NCBI GenBank assembly: GCA_003731675.1
Contig: RCNQ01000284.1
Span: 1 to 6,209, forward strand
Direction of reading: 5' to 3'
DNA from: Bacteroidetes/Chlorobi group bacterium ChocPot_Mid
Lineage (GTDB): Bacteria > Bacteroidota > Ignavibacteria > Kapaibacteriales > UBA2268
DNA: 6,209 nt
The notes beneath the pieces were generated by a model. That model had not been told where the DNA came from and ran no database searches. It saw nothing but the letters and a program-made list of their open reading frames with translations. Positions 1 through 5,685 of the stretch are shown in pieces. The translations under genes were made by a program, and so were the position numbers. The first letter of the stretch is position 1, and the number at the start of each line of letters is the position of its first letter.

Positions 1-2
1 AC

Positions 3-713
3 TCAGGTGCATCTGGTGCTTGGGTATCAGGTCCAAAAGATTTGGCTCCTGCAGAATACTTCTGGGGTTATGCCAATATGTGTACAGTTAAAGGTTTGTT
101 CGCAGCAGGCGATGCATCTGGTGCATCAAGCCACAAATTCTCCTCAGGTTCTCATGCTGAAGGAAGAATTGCTGGTAAATCTGCTATTGAGTATATTGTA
201 AAAGAGAAACCGACACACAAATATGACCAAGCAGCTATTGATGCTTTGAAGGCAAAGATTTTGAAGCCAATGGAATTATTTGAACAATACTCAAAAGAAA
301 CAACAGACCCGAATATCAATCCTAATTATATTCGTCCAAAAATGTTTATGTTCCGTTTGCAGAAGATTATGGATGAATACGCAGGTGGTGTATCAGCTCA
401 ATTCAAGACAAACAAGTTCTTGCTCGAAAAAGGTATGCAGTTATTGGGCTTCCTGAAAGAAGATTCAGAAAAATTAGCTGCTGCTGATTTACACGAGTTG
501 ATGAGAGTATGGGAGAATATTCACAGAATGTGGCAAGCTGAAGCTCACGTTCGTACAATTCTCTTCCGTGAGGAAACTCGTTGGCCTGGATATTATTTCC
601 GTGCTGACACTCCAAAAATCGACGAGAAGTGGGAGAAATTCGTAAACTTAACTTACGATGCAAAAGAAGATAAGTGGAATATGTTCACTAGAGATATTTT
701 ACATATCTTTTAA
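3..713 (+). CDS. aprA: Adenylylsulfate (APS) reductase alpha subunit, C-terminal part (5' end outside the window)
   Basis: This is the last 236 residues of the flavoprotein subunit of APS reductase, the cytoplasmic enzyme that with AprB interconverts APS and sulfite plus AMP. The frame is open from base 3, so the gene is truncated by the window edge and not by mutation. The visible part begins in the flavoprotein domain: a GAWVSGP stretch, an EYFWGY segment, then GLFAAGD (about residues 31-37 of the visible part) and SHKFSSGSHAEGR, which are hallmark AprA sequences near the FAD site. The rest is the helical C-terminal domain, with the conserved RWPGYYFRAD near the end. AprA is usually about 620-660 residues, so roughly 60% of the gene lies upstream, where aprB would also be expected. 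The stop codon lies in a TAATTAATTAA stretch that gives stops in all three frames. A strong hairpin follows 10 bases later. SdhA/FrdA homologues are the alternative family, but the motifs are AprA-specific. Confidence 0.96.
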   Translation, partial: SGASGAWVSGPKDLAPAEYFWGYANMCTVKGLFAAGDASGASSHKFSSGSHAEGRIAGKSAIEYIVKEKPTHKYDQAAIDALKAKILKPMELFEQYSKETTDPNINPNYIRPKMFMFRLQKIMDEYAGGVSAQFKTNKFLLEKGMQLLGFLKEDSEKLAAADLHELMRVWENIHRMWQAEAHVRTILFREETRWPGYYFRADTPKIDEKWEKFVNLTYDAKEDKWNMFTRDILHIF

Positions 714-723
714 TTAATTAATC

Positions 724-766
724 TTTCGACATCCCTGGCATTTGCTGGGGATGCCGGAATTTGTTT
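724..766 (+). terminator. Probable intrinsic terminator after aprA
   Basis: Bases 730-739 pair with 744-753 to make a 10-bp stem (two G-U pairs) closed by an ATTT tetraloop. Beyond one mismatch the stem continues for five more pairs (724-728 with 755-759). The T-rich tract TTTGTTT (760-766) follows directly. This is the classic form of a Rho-independent terminator and sits 10 bases past the aprA stop. It suggests that the apr transcript ends here and that the genes from 890 onward are transcribed separately. The T-tract is interrupted by one G, so readthrough is possible. Confidence 0.7.
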
Positions 767-800
767 CACAAGAGAAATGGAATATTAAATTCAGTAGCGG

Positions 801-831
801 AATTATTAAATTAGTAAACTAAATAATAATT
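801..831. promoter_or_regulatory. AT-rich palindrome, candidate operator
   Basis: This near-palindrome has AATTATTA on the left and TAATAATT on the right, with TTAGT and ACTAA arms nearer the centre. It lies immediately upstream of a possible -35 element (GTGACA, 836-841) and about 60 bases before the start codon at 890. Two-fold symmetry at this position would suit a dimeric regulator. Because the bases are almost all A and T, chance symmetry cannot be excluded. Confidence 0.3.
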
Positions 832-835
832 CAAA

Positions 836-865
836 GTGACAAAAATCTGCTTCTGAATTTAGTAT
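836..865 (+). promoter_or_regulatory. Possible promoter for the zinc finger-ykgJ-qmoC-dsrABD cluster
   Basis: GTGACA (836-841) resembles a -35 hexamer (5 of 6 bases of TTGACA). TAGTAT (860-865) is a weaker -10 (4 of 6) at an 18-base spacing. Transcription would begin near 872 and leave a leader of about 18 bases before the ATG at 890. The position after the aprA terminator makes biological sense. If the organism belongs to Bacteroidota proper, its primary sigma factor would prefer a different consensus, so this is only a candidate. Confidence 0.27.
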
Positions 866-889
866 TTCAACTCCAAAAATAAATAAATT

Positions 890-1159
890 ATGGAAAAAAG
901 GAAATGCAAGTATTGTGGTGGAGAGCTTAAAAAAGTTTTAATGCCTCCACAATCTGACTGGGGAGTTGAATACTTTTTAATTTGTATGAGTGATGACTGT
1001 CCTTATTATGTTCAGGGATGGGATTGGATGATGGAAAGATATAAAGTCAAAGCATCGTACAGATATAAGTATAATCCGGAAAAAGATGATGATGGACCAA
1101 TTCCTGTCAAATCACCTACTGACATGAAAGATTGGGTGGTAGTGCAGTTTGAAAGTTAG
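890..1159 (+). CDS. Small Ogr/Delta-like zinc-finger protein
   Basis: This 89-residue protein has four cysteines, C6, C9, C32 and C37, in the spacing C-X2-C-X22-C-X4-C. That is the pattern of the Ogr/Delta zinc-finger family, named from phage late-transcription activators. The N-terminal CKYCGGEL knuckle and the CPYYVQGWDWM segment after the last cysteine are followed by a basic, tyrosine-rich ASYRYKYNP stretch and a short acidic/proline tail. From memory, small proteins of this look (CPYY-x-x-GW-x-WM) occur near sulfate-reduction genes, which fits its position between aprA and qmoC. One Zn is the likely ligand. Its role is unknown: it could bind DNA as a local regulator or act as a metal-binding accessory to the pathway. 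There is no signal peptide or membrane segment. The ATG at 890 has only an A-rich leader and no clear Shine-Dalgarno. It is probably the first gene of the downstream transcript, 66 bases ahead of the YkgJ-like gene. Confidence 0.75.
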   Translation: MEKRKCKYCGGELKKVLMPPQSDWGVEYFLICMSDDCPYYVQGWDWMMERYKVKASYRYKYNPEKDDDGPIPVKSPTDMKDWVVVQFES

Positions 1160-1225
1160 ATTATATAAATTTGAATTTTGATTCAAATAACTGAAACGGA
1201 TTAAGAATATAAAGAAAAGAAATAA

Positions 1226-2023
1226 ATGAAAACAAGTGAATTTAAGGAAAAGATATTAAAGGAATACGCCAGGATGAAAAAAACTGACAAATTCAGTTTT
1301 GCCTGCAATCCCGGAGTACCCTGTTTTAATAAATGTTGTAACGACGTAAATATATTTCTTACACCTTATGATATAATAAGGTTGAAAAACAGGTTGGGCA
1401 TTACCTCAGGTGAATTTCTGGAGAAGTACACTATTCTGCCTATTGAAGAGAACCTCAAGCACCCGATAGTAATGTTCAGAATGAATGATGAAACATTAAA
1501 TTGTCAGCTTGTAGGTGAAAATGGTTGCACAGTTTACGAAGATAGACCATGGTCTTGCAGGATGTTCCCAGTAGGAATCGCTTCACCAAAGGAAGGGAGT
1601 GAAGTTGCAGATGAGGAATTCTATTTTCTTCTGGAAGAAAGCGTTTGCGAAGGATTTAAAAATGGCAGAGAATGGTCTGTTGAAGAATGGATGAACGACC
1701 AGGGAGTAAATGAATATGTCGAGTTGGGTGAAATATTCAAAGAAATATCTTTGCACGAAAAGTTTTTGCAGGGCAGAATTAATGAACCAATTAAACTCGA
1801 AATGTTCTATACGGTTTGCTATGATATTGATAAATTCAGAGAGCTGGTTTTCAACAGTTCATTTTTCAAGAGATTTAAAGTAAGTGAAACTGAAAAAGCA
1901 AAAATGAAAAAAGATGATGTCGAATTGCTTAAATTTGGATTTAAATTTTTAAAATTTTCACTTTTTGGCGAAGAGACATTGGAATTAAGTGACGAATATA
2001 AAAAAGCATTCGGAAAAAATTAA
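1226..2023 (+). CDS. YkgJ-family cysteine-cluster protein
   Basis: This 265-residue soluble protein has the cysteine arrangement of the YkgJ (CxxCxxCC / UPF0153-like) family. The N-terminal cluster is C27, C33, C37 and C38 (FACNPGVPCFNKCC). A second set, C93, C101 and C111, is followed by the RPWSCRMFP signature, and C141 comes later. In this family the cysteines are thought to bind a metal or Fe-S cluster; no general biochemical function is established. Residues 40-75 (LTPYDIIRLKNRLGI...FLEKY) match the usual helix after the CC pair. The C-terminal third is Lys/Phe-rich and lacks recognisable motifs. It lies between the zinc-finger gene and qmoC (39-base gap) on the same strand, so it is probably co-transcribed with qmoC and dsrABD. 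A role in Fe-S or siroheme enzyme maturation is a reasonable inference, since every neighbour carries such cofactors, but nothing in the sequence proves it. The ATG at 1226 follows an A/G-rich leader. Confidence 0.8.
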   Translation: MKTSEFKEKILKEYARMKKTDKFSFACNPGVPCFNKCCNDVNIFLTPYDIIRLKNRLGITSGEFLEKYTILPIEENLKHPIVMFRMNDETLNCQLVGENGCTVYEDRPWSCRMFPVGIASPKEGSEVADEEFYFLLEESVCEGFKNGREWSVEEWMNDQGVNEYVELGEIFKEISLHEKFLQGRINEPIKLEMFYTVCYDIDKFRELVFNSSFFKRFKVSETEKAKMKKDDVELLKFGFKFLKFSLFGEETLELSDEYKKAFGKN

Positions 2024-2050
2024 GTTGATATTTGTTTGTAAAATACAAAA

Positions 2051-2065
2051 AAGGAATATTAATTG
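2051..2065 (+). promoter_or_regulatory. Shine-Dalgarno and TTG start deciding the qmoC N-terminus
   Basis: AAGGAA (2051-2056) precedes a TTG codon at 2063 with about seven bases between. An in-frame TAA at 2060-2062 rules out any earlier start. The first in-frame ATG comes 25 codons later and falls three residues before the first Fe-S cysteine, removing the N-terminal helix normally present in QmoC. TTG is therefore the best start. Confidence 0.7.
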
Positions 2066-3271
2066 AGCGAGAGACAAAATATTGGAACAGATGTAGAATT
2101 CATCAAACATCTGAAAAAACATGGTGGCGAAACAATGAAAAAATGCTATCAATGTGCAACATGCTCGGTTGTGTGCCAATTGTCACCCGAAGAATATGCA
2201 TTCCCACGAAAGGAAATGATACAAGCCGCATGGGGACAGAAGGAAAAACTTTTAAGTGACGCTGATATATGGTTGTGTCATGGTTGCATGGATTGCAGTT
2301 TGCAATGCCCGAGGGGAGCAAGACCTGCTGATTTGATGGGAGCTGTCAGGTCATTTATTTATCAGAAATTTTCCTTCCCGAGATTTATGGGTTCAGCTAT
2401 GGCAAATCCCAAAGCATTGCCATTTTTGTTTCTCTTTGCTGCTTTTGTTATATTTTTGATGGTATTAGCTACTAACGGGATTTTCCACGGATTCGACGGA
2501 CAATTTTTTACAGTAAGAGATGGAGTTCTGAAGTATGAAGATTTCGTTCACAAACTCGTTATCGAAGGGTTATTCATTCCCGGAAATCTATTGATATTCA
2601 CTTTTGCTGGTATCGGTTTGACTAACTATTGGAAAAGTTTAAAAGAGAATAATAAAATTGGTGAACCTCAAATGTCTTTCCTTCAAGCCGCATGGAAAGT
2701 GCTGTGGGATTTTCTTGCACACAAAAAATTCGAAAAATGCCCGACGAATTCGAATAGAAGATACGGTCATATTTATGCTTTTTACGGTTTTGTTGGAACT
2801 ATGATAGCGACAGGACTTGTCGTTGTTGGTGAAATTTATCATTATGGGCACATGTTTGATAATGATTTTATGATGGCAATTTCATTTTACCTGCCTTATC
2901 CGATGGGGTTATTTCATCCCGTCAAAGTTTTAGGTGTTATATCAGGATTGTTTTTAGTTATCGGCTTATTATTATTTTTATTAAAAAGATACAAAACTCA
3001 GGAACATGACGGAAAAAGCAGTTATAATGACTGGCTGTTTTTGTGGGTAATTTTTGGTGTCGGTCTGACTGGTATGGGTATTGTGTTCATCAGATTAAGT
3101 GGGGTAGCTGTTTTAGCTTACATAACATATTTTATCCACTTGACATTAGTATTTTTCTTACTATGGTATATGCCATATTCAAAATTTGCTCATATGATTT
3201 ATAGGTTTTTAGGTTTAACATTTTTAAAAATGCATGGCAGAGGAAATAAACCCGAAGTATTTGGAAAATAA
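2063..3271 (+). CDS. qmoC: QmoC, membrane-bound Fe-S/cytochrome b subunit of quinone-interacting oxidoreductase
   Basis: QmoC is a fusion of an HdrC-like Fe-S domain and a NarI-like cytochrome b. It links the menaquinone pool to the cytoplasmic QmoAB subunits and through them to APS reductase. The 402-residue protein has two four-cysteine sets, C28/C31/C34/C38 (KCYQCATCSVVC, then the typical LSPE) and C72/C75/C78/C82 (WLCHGCMDCSLQCPRGARP), for two [4Fe-4S] clusters. About six hydrophobic segments follow, near residues 119-138, 166-186, 236-256, 286-307, 323-343 and 349-370. Candidate heme ligands include H236, H285, H359 and H377; the last two are 18 residues apart, as in the NarI ligand pair. 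The TTG start at 2063 is forced by an upstream stop. No qmoA or qmoB lies beside it here, which is unusual. A stand-alone HdrC/cytochrome b relative is the main alternative, but the N-terminal domain reads as QmoC throughout. Confidence 0.88.
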   Translation: MSERQNIGTDVEFIKHLKKHGGETMKKCYQCATCSVVCQLSPEEYAFPRKEMIQAAWGQKEKLLSDADIWLCHGCMDCSLQCPRGARPADLMGAVRSFIYQKFSFPRFMGSAMANPKALPFLFLFAAFVIFLMVLATNGIFHGFDGQFFTVRDGVLKYEDFVHKLVIEGLFIPGNLLIFTFAGIGLTNYWKSLKENNKIGEPQMSFLQAAWKVLWDFLAHKKFEKCPTNSNRRYGHIYAFYGFVGTMIATGLVVVGEIYHYGHMFDNDFMMAISFYLPYPMGLFHPVKVLGVISGLFLVIGLLLFLLKRYKTQEHDGKSSYNDWLFLWVIFGVGLTGMGIVFIRLSGVAVLAYITYFIHLTLVFFLLWYMPYSKFAHMIYRFLGLTFLKMHGRGNKPEVFGK

Positions 3272-3327
3272 TAGAAAATAAATAAACATAGTTGCTAAAA
3301 AGTAACTGAATTAATAATTAATTAATT

Positions 3328-3333
3328 AAGGAG
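3328..3333 (+). promoter_or_regulatory. Strong ribosome binding site of dsrA
   Basis: AAGGAG lies five bases before the dsrA ATG. dsrB (AAAGGA, 4568-4573) and dsrD (AGGAG, 5674-5678) have similar sites, whereas the zinc-finger and YkgJ-like genes have only A-rich leaders. This suggests that the dsr genes are translated more strongly than the upstream small genes on the same message. Confidence 0.7.
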
Positions 3334-3338
3334 TAAAA

Positions 3339-4535
3339 ATGGCAGTTGACAAAAAGTATGAAACTCCATTACTCGACCAGCTTGAAAGTGGCGAGTGGCC
3401 AAGTTTCGTGAAAGAAATTAAAATGGCTGCAGCCAACAATGCTATGTCGAATGATTTGTTAGGTTTGCTCGAGCAATCTTACAGAGAAAAAATCGGGCAT
3501 TGGAAGCATGGTGGAATAGTTGGAGTTATGGGTTATGGAGGTGGAGTAATCGGCAGATATACGGATTTAGCAGAAAAATATCCGGATATTTCACATTTCC
3601 ATACTATGCGTGTTAATCAACCTGCAGGATGGTTCTATACCTCAGAAGCATTAAGAGGTATTTGTGATATCTGGGAAAGGCATGGCTCAGGTTTGACTAA
3701 TATGCATGGCTCTACAGGAGATATTATTTTATTAGGAACAAGAACAGAAGAATTGGAACCAACTTTTGCAGAATTGACAAAGTTAGGTTTTGACCTTGGT
3801 GGTTCTGGTTCAGACGTACGTACACCGAGTTGTTGTTGTGGCAAGGCAAGATGCGAATGGGCATGCTACGATACGATGGCTTTGACTTATTATATAACAA
3901 ATAGATATCAGGATGAATTGCACAGACCTGCATTCCCTTATAAAATGAAATTCAAAATGGCAGGCTGTCCGAATGATTGCGTTGCATCTGTTGCCCGTTC
4001 TGATATATCCATTATTGGTACATGGAGAGATGAAATTCAGGTGGATATGGAACAAGTTAGAGAATATGCAAAGAATGGTACTGATATTATCCACGAAGTT
4101 GTTTTGCAATGTCCCGGTAAATGCTTGGATTGGGATGGCAAAGACTTAAAAATTGATAATAGTAGTTGCAGACATTGTATGCATTGCATTAATGTTATGC
4201 CCAAAGCTTTGGCACCTGGCAAAGACCGTGGAGCAGTGATATTGATTGGTTCTAAAGCACCTATTGTTGAAGGAGCATTACTATCATCTGTTATTTTCCC
4301 ATTCGTTAAGATTGAAGAACCTTTTGATGATTTGGAATTTTTAGAAGTCATCGAAAATATGTGGGATTTGTGGTGCGAAGAAGGTAAGAACCGAGAAAGA
4401 ATCGGTGAGTTTATGCAAAGAGTTGGATTAGGTAATTTCCTCGAGGAAGTTGGTTTAGAGCCAGTTCCTGAGATGGTCGCTCATCCAAGGGAAAATCCTT
4501 ATATATTCTATGAAGAATACTTTGAAGAAGAATAA
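3339..4535 (+). CDS. dsrA: Dissimilatory sulfite reductase alpha subunit
   Basis: DsrA is the alpha subunit of the cytoplasmic alpha2beta2 siroheme enzyme that reduces sulfite. The 398-residue protein is complete but shorter than the roughly 437-residue Desulfovibrio form. C166, C172, C210 and C214 reproduce the C-X5-C-X37-C-X3-C arrangement that binds the siroheme-coupled [4Fe-4S] cluster. The K202-x-K204-x-K206 triad (KMKFKMAGC) and arginines R73, R91, R161 and R220 sit where the sulfite/siroheme-binding residues of characterised DsrA are found. The inserted ferredoxin domain has CRHCMHC (C277, C280, C283), with C258 the likely fourth ligand; the classical later cysteine is replaced in INVMPKAL, as is normal for DsrA. 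The N-terminus (TPLLDQLESGEWPSF) is typical. An AAGGAG site precedes the ATG. dsrB starts 46 bases downstream, so the subunits are co-expressed. The stop lies in TAATTAATTAA, which gives stops in all three frames. With DsrD present, a reductive-type enzyme is likely. Confidence 0.98.
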   Translation: MAVDKKYETPLLDQLESGEWPSFVKEIKMAAANNAMSNDLLGLLEQSYREKIGHWKHGGIVGVMGYGGGVIGRYTDLAEKYPDISHFHTMRVNQPAGWFYTSEALRGICDIWERHGSGLTNMHGSTGDIILLGTRTEELEPTFAELTKLGFDLGGSGSDVRTPSCCCGKARCEWACYDTMALTYYITNRYQDELHRPAFPYKMKFKMAGCPNDCVASVARSDISIIGTWRDEIQVDMEQVREYAKNGTDIIHEVVLQCPGKCLDWDGKDLKIDNSSCRHCMHCINVMPKALAPGKDRGAVILIGSKAPIVEGALLSSVIFPFVKIEEPFDDLEFLEVIENMWDLWCEEGKNRERIGEFMQRVGLGNFLEEVGLEPVPEMVAHPRENPYIFYEEYFEEE

Positions 4536-4581
4536 TTAATTAACTAAACAAGAATAATAACAAAGATAAAGGATAATAAAA

Positions 4582-5664
4582 ATGGCTGAAGATACACCAA
4601 AAAGATTGACAGATATAGGTCCACCTCATTACGAGAAATTCCTGCCTCCTATTATTAAGGAGAATTATGGCAAGTGGAAATATCATGAAATACCAAGAGC
4701 TGGGGTTTTAGTTCATACTTCTGACACAGGAGCAAAGCTTTATTCTGTCAGAGCTGGTTCTCCCAGATTAGTCAGTACAAAAAAGATTAGGATGTTTTCA
4801 GAATTGGCAGATAAGTATTCAGAAGGGTATCTGAGATTTACTTCTCGTCATAATGTTGAGTTTTTATTGACAAAGGAAGAAAATATTGAACCTTTGATTA
4901 AGGAATTAGAAGCAATGGGTCACCCAGTCGGTGGAACAGGTACAGCAATCACAAGTATTGTTCACACTCAGGGATGGGTTCATTGTCACTCAGCAGCAAC
5001 AGATGCTTCAGGTATCGTTAAGTCAGTTATGGATGAGCTGATTGAATATTTCAAAGAAATGAAATTACCCGGTAAAATTCGTATTGCATTAGCTTGCTGT
5101 TTGAATATGTGCGGTGCTGTTCACTGCTCGGATATTGCAATTTTAGGTATTCACAGAAGACCTCCAAAAATCAACAAGGAGAACCTTCCAAAAATGTGCG
5201 AAGTACCAAATGTTGTTGCCTCATGTCCTACTGCGGCTATCAGACCGACAACATACGAAGGCAAGCAATCAGTGGAGATATTAGAAGAAAACTGTATGTT
5301 CTGTGCAAATTGCTTTACAGTTTGTCCTGCATTACCTTTGGCTGACCCGCTTAATGACGGTGTTTCTATTTGGGTTGGTGGCAAAGTTTCTAATGCAAGG
5401 CATGAGCCGATGTTCTCAAAGCTTGCAATTCCATTTATACCTAACAATCCTCCAAGATGGCCTGAAGTAACTTCTGCTATCAGGAATATTGTTGAAGTAT
5501 GGGCGGCAAATGCAAGGAAACATGAAAGAATCGGTGAGTGGATAGAAAGAATCGGCTGGCCTAAATTCTTTAAGCTAACTGGCATTGAATTCCGTAAGGA
5601 ACATATTGATGATTTCAAGCATGCTGGATTGACGTTTAAACGTTCTGTACATTTAACTTATTAA
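4582..5664 (+). CDS. dsrB: Dissimilatory sulfite reductase beta subunit
   Basis: DsrB is the 360-residue beta subunit of dissimilatory sulfite reductase, paralogous to DsrA. C135, C172, C173 and C177 (HCH...CCLNMC) reproduce the C-X36-CC-X3-C pattern that binds the [4Fe-4S] cluster next to the siroheme. The ferredoxin insert carries CMFCANCFTVCP (C238, C241, C244, C248), with C215 (SCPTAAI) also in reach as a ligand. The segment GGTGTAITSIVHTQGWVHC and the C-terminal IEFRKEHIDDF...TFKRSVHLTY tail are strongly conserved in DsrB. Length and ends look complete, with no frameshift. The ATG at 4582 has AAAGGA eight bases upstream. It sits between dsrA and dsrD (21-base gap) in the canonical dsrABD order. 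The C-terminal region (HERIGEWIERIGW) still visibly mirrors that of DsrA (RERIGEFMQRVGL), reflecting the ancient duplication. Confidence 0.98.
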   Translation: MAEDTPKRLTDIGPPHYEKFLPPIIKENYGKWKYHEIPRAGVLVHTSDTGAKLYSVRAGSPRLVSTKKIRMFSELADKYSEGYLRFTSRHNVEFLLTKEENIEPLIKELEAMGHPVGGTGTAITSIVHTQGWVHCHSAATDASGIVKSVMDELIEYFKEMKLPGKIRIALACCLNMCGAVHCSDIAILGIHRRPPKINKENLPKMCEVPNVVASCPTAAIRPTTYEGKQSVEILEENCMFCANCFTVCPALPLADPLNDGVSIWVGGKVSNARHEPMFSKLAIPFIPNNPPRWPEVTSAIRNIVEVWAANARKHERIGEWIERIGWPKFFKLTGIEFRKEHIDDFKHAGLTFKRSVHLTY

Positions 5665-5685
5665 AATTAAATTAGGAGACTAAAA

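Larger units (their letters stand above)
778..869. repeat. Nested inverted repeat in the aprA / zinc-finger gene spacer
   Basis: Bases 778-794 are complementary to 853-869 over 17 positions, with 15 Watson-Crick pairs and two G-U pairs in RNA. Inside this outer stem lies a second AT-rich palindrome, 801-831: eight perfect pairs (801-808 with 824-831), a small internal bulge, then TTAGT against ACTAA. The 8-mer ATTAAATT also occurs twice in direct orientation at 784-791 and 805-812, 21 bases apart. The segment carries no coding frame. It may be an operator region for the gene starting at 890, a structured leader, or a relic of a small mobile palindrome. The pairing is visible in the sequence; the function is not. 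Confidence 0.5.

Noticed and set aside
2035..2049. Palindrome TTTGTA/TACAAA just before the qmoC ribosome binding site
   Set aside because: Six pairs with a three-base A loop in AT-rich DNA; easily expected by chance and too weak to call a regulatory site.
2032..2259. Overlapping + strand frame of 75 codons upstream of and inside qmoC, considered as a sign of frameshift
   Set aside because: The qmoC frame is continuous from TTG 2063 to 3271 with both cysteine clusters in place, so no frameshift is needed.
3290..3307. Small hairpin in the qmoC-dsrA gap (AGTTGC with GTAACT, six-base loop)
   Set aside because: Only six AT-rich pairs with one G-U and no following T-run; not enough for a terminator between genes that look co-transcribed.
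3501..3890. Cysteine-rich SCCCGKARCEWAC run in DsrA as a possible abnormal extra metal site
   Set aside because: The spacing C166/C172/C210/C214 already fits the normal siroheme-linked [4Fe-4S] pattern; extra cysteines nearby are not clearly unusual.
4037..4351. Open frame of 104 codons on the minus strand
   Set aside because: It is antisense to the ferredoxin domain of dsrA, Ser-rich with no recognisable motif or ribosome binding site.
5151..5618. Open frame of 155 codons on the minus strand
   Set aside because: It lies wholly inside dsrB on the opposite strand, has no family features, and dsrB is unmistakable; it is an antisense shadow.
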